Source: Juglans regia
Lineage: Eukaryota > Streptophyta > Magnoliopsida > Fagales > Juglandaceae
Length of the DNA stretch: 64,000 nucleotides
Assembly: GCF_001411555.2 (NCBI RefSeq)
Contig: NW_023361675.1
Location: 1-64,000 of the forward strand
Direction of reading: 5' to 3'
Position numbers and translations under genes: made by a program. The notes under the pieces are model-generated. The model worked only from the letters and a program-made list of their open reading frames with translations, searched no databases and was not told the origin of the DNA. Position 1 is the stretch's first letter, and each line of letters starts with the position of its first letter. Positions 57,124 to 64,000 of the stretch are shown piece after piece.

Positions 57124-58382
57124 GTGCCCAAAGCATTTTTGGGTCAGCTGAAATTTGAAATTAGAGCAACGTCTACGAAGTATCTACCAGAAAACGTTGT
57201 AGTAGAAATCCTCTTGCGCTTACCGGTCAAATCTTTAGTACGTTTCAGGTGTGTATCTAAACGTTGGCGCTCTCTAATCTCGGATCCCCGATTCGCTAAA
57301 TCGCAGTTCAGGCAAGCCTCTGAGCGATCGCAAAGACTTCTCATATCATCCCGTCCTGAAATTCTATCCCTAGACTGCAACGCACCATTTGGGGACAGTT
57401 CCACTCTCCGAGAACACGTCGTCCCGTCCCTGAGACGCGGTCGTCATGTTAGGATCGTAGGGTCTTGCAATGGCCTGGTTTGTGTGGCTGTCCATCGCCA
57501 TAAGGGCTTTCGTATTTGGAATCCTTCAACTGGTGACGTCCGGAAATTACCAGATCCTAAATTTTCACTTCGTGGGGAAGACTATTGGCATGATTTGGAT
57601 ATGATCCATCCACTGATGACTACAAGCTTCTCGTGGCCACTTTCCTGTTTCTGCCTCCTTATCTGGAAAGCGAAGGTAAGCTTTTCTCTTTGAAAAGAAA
57701 TTCATGGAAAACGATTCTTCTAGGCGTCGACGCTTCAAGTGAAGCCAAAGAATCAACAGGAATCCTTTGCAACGGGTATCTGCATTGGCAACTTCAACTG
57801 TGGGAGAAACTTGATGGAGTACTGTGGGTGCCAGAGTGTCGTGACCAAATATGCGTGTTTGATTTAGCCGAGGAGAAATTCCACGAAATGCTGATGCCCG
57901 TCGAGGTTGAAGATCGTTACAAGGGGATATTTTTCTATACTTTGAGGAATCTTGGAGGATGCCTGTCTTTTATTAGCTATAATCGTACCCATATAGAGTT
58001 ATGGAGAATGATGGATTATGGAGTCCGAGAATCGTGGGCACCAACGCTTAAAATTGCATATTTTCACGTGAGAATGTCCAGACATAATCTAGCCCCAGTT
58101 TGCATTTCTAGAGATGGTCAGGTTGTGGCGATAAACGACGGAAAGGAGTTACTGAGATGTAATTCTGAAGGAGAGATTCTTGAACATGTTCGGGCTTTCA
58201 GTGACTCACGAAAGTGTGAAGCAGCTATCTTTGTTGAGAGTTTAATTTCACCTAATCATTACAGTGGTGATGATGGGCAAGGGCAACGCCTTCCCTCTGA
58301 TGAAGACGATGATAACTGCACTCAAATGCTGGTGCATCTCGACAATGAGATGCAGAATGGTGACGCTTCTGAATCTCGATGA
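57124..58382 (+). pseudogene. F-box protein with F-box-associated domain (copy 4), broken
   Basis: The gene keeps the whole F-box (LPENVVVEILLRLPVKSLVR, FRCVSKRWRSLISDPRFAKS) and FBA (GSCNGLVCVAVHRHKGF, RIWNPSTGDVRKLPDP, SLKRNSWKTIL, ILCNGYLHWQLQ). The start codon of copies 2 and 3 is ACG here (57169-57171), and no other in-frame ATG precedes the F-box. About 45 bases after it are missing. One base is lost near 57591-57595, shifting the frame between YWH and GYDPSTDDYKLLV relative to the other copies. The C-terminus runs about 40 residues longer (SGDDGQGQRLPSDEDDDN). An upstream non-ATG start is conceivable but would not repair the frameshift. Confidence 0.8.
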
Positions 58383-58700
58383 TAACATCTCGTGTATTTA
58401 TGGTAGATTGTAATTGTTTCGTAACATCCTGCTTGATTTGGATTGGGTCTTTTCCATTTCTCTTATGTAAGATGTACTATTTGGAAGAGATTTATGTTAA
58501 AACGGGTTGGTGTGATCATGTATTATTTTCCAGAATCTGTTTTTTTTATTCCCTGAGAAGTTTGAATTTTCTCGGGTACATTGTATTTCAGATTGGATGG
58601 CTCAGTATTTGTTCTCGTGGTTATACTGTGATTGTCTTGTCAATTTCGTGACTTTTTGTGTGTTTGTAACATGAATAGTGTATACAGTAGCCTCAGTATT
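58383..58700. other. 3' flank of F-box 4
   Basis: The sequence resembles the 3' flanks of copies 2 and 3 (TGTGATCATG, TATTTTCCAGAATCTGTTT). No gene. Confidence 0.4.
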
Positions 58701-58714
58701 TAGGATTCGGTTTG

Positions 58715-60355
58715 CCTCTCGCTATAACAAACTTTTGTTTTGGGACGAAATTTCTTTAGAATGAAATGAAAATTGTCTTAAAATATGTTTTTAGCGATGA
58801 AATTCAATTTTGTTTCAAAATCTTGACGGAAGTCATTATCTGTCTGAATGTAAAATTTTGTGTTTGATTAGAATGTATTGGGACTAAAAAACTTGTCCCT
58901 AAATTTAATAAATCTTAAACGTTAAATTAGCAGGTTAAGTTATCAAATTTAGTTTGAATTTGAGTATCCGTTCGAACAGTATATTTAGATGTTTGAACAT
59001 AAAGAAGTTACGGTTCAAATATCTAAAGTTAATGTTCAAACAACTATTGAATGGTTCAAATGGAAATTCTAACAAATTAGATGAATAAATATTTGGCTTG
59101 AGCAGAAAATACATTCGAAGGCTTCTATAGTATGTCGAACAATGGCAGAATTTTAACTAATTTTAATTGCAAAAAATATTTATTAATTAGTTATAGGTAA
59201 ATATTTAGTTTGTATATAAAAATTATAGTATTTAAATAATATAAATACATAAAGTAACTCAATAACTAATTTAGAAAATGAAAAGATGATTCATATTTAA
59301 ATTAATTATACAAAATACAAATAGCTAGTGTTGTCCATACAGAAAATAAAAAAAATGCAAATAAAATATATACACTATTAGCCCAATTCTTGTAGCACCG
59401 TGTCGACTCCACCAAGGCGTTTCTCCATATCTGTCAACTAAGATATAATCTTCAACTTAGTCTTTGCAAGGGGGATCCAGACTTCTGTACGCACTGCATC
59501 AAATAGCTATGATGTCTGTGCGCAGATCTCTACATGCACGATATCTGTAATCTCCTCACGAATAGCAGTGCTTGATGCGCCCTGTATAGATGCCTCACCC
59601 GATACTCCATGATCTCTCGGGTGTGCATCTCCCTAAGTATTGACAACCTCTGTAGTGAGTGCACGAATACGAAATCTCGAGTGTCTCGTGCTGCGTGACA
59701 AGGTCGATGAGTTAATTGGTCCAATCGGCCTGACTTGCTTCTCATGTAGGCCGTGCATACCAAGAAACAAACCAAAACAGTTAGTATGTCTTCAACTTGT
59801 GTGTGAATTTGAGCCATTATGAGATGATTCTTTTATATAGAAAAGATATTGAGGATGAAATTATTGATGTGACAATTGAAAAAAATGTAGATTCATCTAA
59901 ATTATTTACAGATGAGGAGTGCGAATGATCCTCTGAAACTGGTACAGATGATTGATGTATTTTGCATTCACATGACACTTTTATGACGAATCTTTTATGT
60001 CATGCATATATAAGTATTTCGAAATCATACCACCCAAGAGGAATGAGGTTTTCATCTCATCTTCATCCATGCCTAGCCCTCCGACTGACTCACCACTGGA
60101 GATTAACTCTCCATACCATGATATAAAATTTAATATAATGTTGTTTCAATCAAAATAAATCACACATAAGCATACTAAATTCTAACTATCATTTATTTCA
60201 TGTCTACTATAAATATGGTTTTTTAGAGCTAAATGTACAATCTCGTCAAGGTCAAGTCACTATTAGAGACGTGGCGTTTGAAAAATATCATAAAGTTGGT
60301 AAGATTAAAGTTAACCTTACTAACGATCATACTGGATGTGAAGGAGTACCAATCA
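58715..60355. mobile_element. Possible degenerate CACTA-type remnant
   Basis: The left side reads CTATAACAAACTTTTGTTTT GGGACGAAAT in two parts, as in CACTA subterminal repeats. Two protein-like stretches are seen: minus strand near 59600-59400 (STAIREEITDIVHVEICAQ, then LTDMEKRLGGVDTVL) and plus strand near 60245-60350 (GQVTIRDVAFEKYHKVGKIK). No complete ORF and no right terminus were found. The superfamily assignment is weak. Confidence 0.3.
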
Positions 60356-60359
60356 ATGT

Positions 60360-60690
60360 TTTGAATACTGTACCGGTCAAGGCACTGGAATGAAATATTT
60401 CGGTACCGGTACCGTTTCGGGATAGCGTTTTGGGATAACATTTCAGGATAGTCGATATATAAATAAATTATATATAAAAATTATATTTCAAAATAATAGT
60501 CTATATATAAATAAATTATATATAAATTATAAATAGTCTAGTCTGAATTGGAGATTGAAAAATAAGCTTGTAGTTTGAAAAAATGAAAAAAAAAAATATT
60601 GGCCGAAATTTCGGCCGGTACAGGCAGAAATTGAGGCCGGTACGGTCGGTATGAAACAAATATAGTACCTGTACCGGCCGGAGTCTAGTT
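60360..60690. mobile_element. GC-motif element of the CCGGTAC type
   Basis: CTGTACCGGTCAAGG and GGTACCGGTACCG at the left, and GGCCGGTACGGTCGG and CCTGTACCGGCCGG at the right, enclose an AT-rich core. The layout is that of the CCGGTC elements at 25520 and 46477. Target duplications were not fixed. Confidence 0.5.
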
Positions 60691-61615
60691 GGGCCTTGAT
60701 AAAGAATATCCTTATGGTCTTAGCAATTCAGTTGTTTTTTGGGCCTTAGCCCAATTAATCTAATATTTTTTTTCACCTTTTCGACCTCACTTTGGTCTTT
60801 TTCCTAGGCCCATGATGCATGTACAAGATTGTAGAACAAGCACAATCTGACCCAATTTAGGGGTTTGATCCGGTTTGCTATTTCCCCAACTTTGAATCAA
60901 TTGAATTTATCCCACAATAAGGCTAAGTTGAAATTTGTTATCTTAGATACCCAAGTTTTTGTAACCGAGACACCTTGTTAAAGAAGCCTTGGTTCTTTGA
61001 GATAGCCAGACCCAAGCGACCAAGGCCACAGGACCAAGGTCCAACACCAGCAGGAGCCCTTTTTATTTATTTTATTTTATTTTTTCTTGCTTTTTCAACT
61101 TTGCTGCTCTTATTAAAGTGATGAGCTTTTTATTTTTAGCAGTGTTATTTGAACGCTTTTATACTGTATATAATTTATATGGTATAATTTAATTTATAAA
61201 ATTTAAGTTTTAAAATTTATTTTTTAAATTAAATTGTATCACATGGATAGTGTATGATATAAAGATTTTCAAATATAATTATTCTTTTCTTAAGCAGCAT
61301 CATCATATTTAATTAAATAAATTTGAGTGCCCATAATTTCTTATTTGCTCATGGTGAAGGTTGTATTTTCAAATAATATTAACATTATAAACCAAACACT
61401 AAAATAAATGAAATAACACTAAAATATGTAAATAATAGATAAAGTAAATCGATCGAAATGGAGTTAACCCAAAGCAATGTTGAGGAAAAAGACTCTAGAA
61501 TGTCACTTGGAATATACTCAATATGGCTAGCGTCAATGTATAATCCGTAATTATGTTCCTCTGTGCTATTTAATTTTAGGTCAATTTGATCACGTACACA
61601 TCCTTTTAGTTATGA
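60691..61615. other. Intergenic, no gene seen
   Basis: No open frame or domain of note. AT content rises after 61100. Confidence 0.4.
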
Positions 61616-61623
61616 ATAATTCT

Positions 61624-61816
61624 ACTTATCATCTCTATACACTACACACTTCACTTATTTTAATTTATGTTTATCATTTTTCTTATAATAAGTATGTGAT
61701 ATATGGATAATAAGTAGGACAATTAAATTAGTTTAACAAAAATAAAATAAAAATAATAAAAAATAATTTTAAAATACATAAAGTGTATAGTGTGTGATGA
61801 CGAATAGCATCTCTCG
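61624..61816. mobile_element. hAT-type MITE, 193 bp
   Basis: TTAGTTAT is duplicated exactly at 61616-61623 and 61817-61824. The ends GAATAATTCTACTTATCATC and the complement GAGAGATGCTATTCGTCATC are inverted repeats, extended by CTATACACTACACAC/GTGTATAGTGTGTG. Confidence 0.8.
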
Positions 61817-61900
61817 TTAGTTATATTCTACTTAGGGTTAGCTCTTTGTGCTTTTGTTTTAGAAATAACACATTGTCATTTCAATTATCTAAAAGATAAA

Positions 61901-62054
61901 TTATATTCATCATCTCACATACTACACTTATTTTTTATTTTTTTTCTCTTACAAAATATGTAATGTATGAATGATGAGTAGAAAAATTTAATTAGTTTAA
62001 GAAGAATAAAATCAAAAAATAAAAATATAGTGTATGGGGATGATAAGTAACAAA
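61901..62054. repeat. Second hAT-type MITE copy, decayed
   Basis: ATTCATCATCTCACATACTA on the left and TAGTGTATGGGGATGATAAG on the right form the same inverted repeat as the neighbouring element. The target duplication is unclear. Confidence 0.55.
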
Positions 62055-64000
62055 TTTCTATTTAAAAACATAACATTCGATCAAGTTTTCCCTTTGTTAA
62101 CATTAATAAGAAACGTGTTGCTCAATCATAATCTGCCATGTGTCTATCATAATAGTTTTGAAAAAACAAATCAAAGGACCACTGATGGTATAAATATTCT
62201 AAGCGCTCTTACCTCTGAATAATTCTATCTGGAGGTATCATATATGGTAGATAGTATGGATTTATAAGATCGTAATATCTCTATAATATTTAAATAAATA
62301 ATAGATTAACTAAATACCACAATATCTAACAACACGATATTTTTTAAATAATCAATGTGTATCGTACCTGCATCAGTGAAATCAATGTAGAAGGCCCGTG
62401 TGGCCTTTCATGTTCATTTTCGTCTATCACGCTATTTCAACTAAGTATTGGAAAAAATATTTAATATCTGCAACTATGTCCAAAATTAATATCAGCATAA
62501 AAAATCTCTCAACATAACCATAAATCAAACCAACTGATACATAAAAGAGTACGAAAGTCCAAAGCCAAGCATGCATCTCTTCACACTTAGTATAAGGCTC
62601 AAATTAGATCTCAATCACATAATCTCTACTTGCTTTTCTGTTTCTTTTTACCTTTTCCAGTTAAATTCTCTGAGTTGGAGGAGTAAACAGTTCGCCTTAT
62701 TTCGTATTATTGTTAAGATCGCGGGTGAAAAATCTCATGCATAAGGACATGACAGGTTCTACTTGTACGTATGTACTAAGATTATGCTGGAAGCATAAAA
62801 CTTCAAATTAACGCCTACCTTTCAACATGCATAACATGGATGTGACGGCATGCATGCATGGTTCATTACATTTTAAAGATATTCCTATGAGATTTGTAGA
62901 CAGACAACATCAAATTAGTTGCTAACACCTGCAAGCATGCTGGTAGATTTATCAAGGCTTAATTGATTAGCACTAAGTTAGAGCTAGGTCTTGATCATCA
63001 TCATGTGTTAGATGAAATTTATGACTCATATATAATGCATACATTATAGAAAAATTCTAAACATAAGTCTCACACCCTGCACACCCACTTAAAAATATAT
63101 GATTTTACTTTTTTATCCTCATATTTCATATTGAATTTAATATGAAATATGAGGATAAAAAAATAAAATCACATATTTTTAAGTGAGTGTGCAGAGTGTG
63201 AGGCTCTGTGTAGCACAACTCTACATTATATACTTGGACATTCATAACCAATATCATGTCATTAATGCCGTATATATCTAATAGACTTGTGTCACTTTGC
63301 TTTCCCGATCTTTACTTGCCTATATATAACTATTTATTCATAGACATAGTTCAAGAATTTCTCTCATTTTAATTAACGATCTTGTTTTATTGGTCCAAAC
63401 TTTGTTTGAGATAGTATTCCAAAAACTAAATAAACTTCGAAAATAATATAGATAAATGTAGAGTAAACAATGCTACTAAAGTTTATGTCATTGTAGGATT
63501 AGAAAATATCTAAAATCAGCAACCATTAAAAGATAAAAAATATATATCCAACAAATATAAAAATGCAGATCCAAGAAATACAAAAATACATAAGATACGA
63601 GATGCTGAAAAATAGAAACTAAATGGAGAGAAAAATACAAACATTTCTTTCAAAACATACCATTGTCGACAGCTCCAAACAGCGTCGTTTAAAAAATGAG
63701 TGGTAAAAAGCAACATCGTAGGTTGTGCGACAAAGTCGTGCGGAGGAAAATATATTAAAATAATAATAATATTAAAAAATAATATTATAATAATATTTTA
63801 TTTAATTTTTAATTTTTATCTTAATTTATCTCGTCAGTATTTAAATAGAAAAAAAAAAAAAAACACGTAAGCTGGTGTACGAGATTGAGCTTCAGTGAGT
63901 GTTTGAATAGAAGAACTCTTTAACTGAGGCCACTTTACTCTTCTGTATGGTTTTTAATTGCACGGACGTGGAGCATGTCTGCGAGCACACTTTCTCATAC
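62055..64000. other. Terminal intergenic region, no gene seen
   Basis: No coding sequence could be supported. It contains the foldback at 63069-63203 and an AT-rich MITE copy near 63735-63845. The last 150 bases are less AT-rich but show no domain. Confidence 0.4.
63069..63203. repeat. Long near-perfect hairpin, ~135 bp
   Basis: Arms of about 64 bases (CTCACACCCTGCACACCCAC onward; complement CCTCACACTCTGCACACTCA) differ at only a few positions and enclose six bases around GAATTT. It is a foldback MITE and, if transcribed, a candidate small-RNA precursor. Confidence 0.8.

Overview
This window is nuclear DNA of a flowering plant, almost certainly a woody eudicot. The genes are split by short AT-rich introns, the intergenic space is very AT-rich, and many families of small plant transposons are nested in one another. 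The gene content and the style of the repeats would fit Fagales (walnut or pecan relatives), but that placement is inference; I ran no search.

Layout: the 3' end of an unidentified gene (3-212) is followed by a tRNA-like SINE. A complete 13-exon gene for an organellar HflX-type GTPase runs from 2309 to 7638. Next come a FAR1-related pseudogene (about 8590-9600) and a small GRF zinc-finger ORF on the minus strand (11627-10626) that is split by a Mutator-like element. A complete CGR2/CGR3-type Golgi pectin methyltransferase gene spans 17078-19893, with a 5'-UTR exon upstream. From 22 kb to 58 kb there is a dispersed tandem family of four F-box genes, all on the plus strand: three intact (22029, 38708, 48622) and one broken (57124-58382).

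Between the F-box genes are mobile elements whose ends can mostly be read directly. They include a 3.05 kb Mutator-like element with two younger elements inside it (24957-28007) and a 6.5 kb PIF/Harbinger transposon (31580-38081) with an intact Myb-like ORF1 but a frameshifted transposase. A 1.6 kb internally deleted relative of that transposon lies at 44088-45702. There are also LINE remnants (46.1-47.6 kb and 51.6-52.4 kb), a minus-strand Ty3/gypsy LTR with a gag remnant (53.97-56.06 kb), PIF- and hAT-type MITEs, and an AT-rich MITE family present more than ten times.

The host genes do not form a pathway: HflX acts in organelle translation or ribosome rescue, CGR in Golgi pectin methylation, and the F-box proteins as likely SCF substrate receptors. 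They are linked by history. A small relic at 47606-48003 matches the CGR exon-4 junction and its downstream sequence, in the same order and orientation, just upstream of the third F-box gene. This suggests that the F-box array grew by duplication of a block that included CGR. No convincing new multi-gene system was found. The most interesting points are the GRF ORF split by a transposon, the Harbinger pair, recurrent ACGNCGT hairpins beside pyrimidine tracts, two consecutive GC-AG introns in HflX, and the CGR relic.
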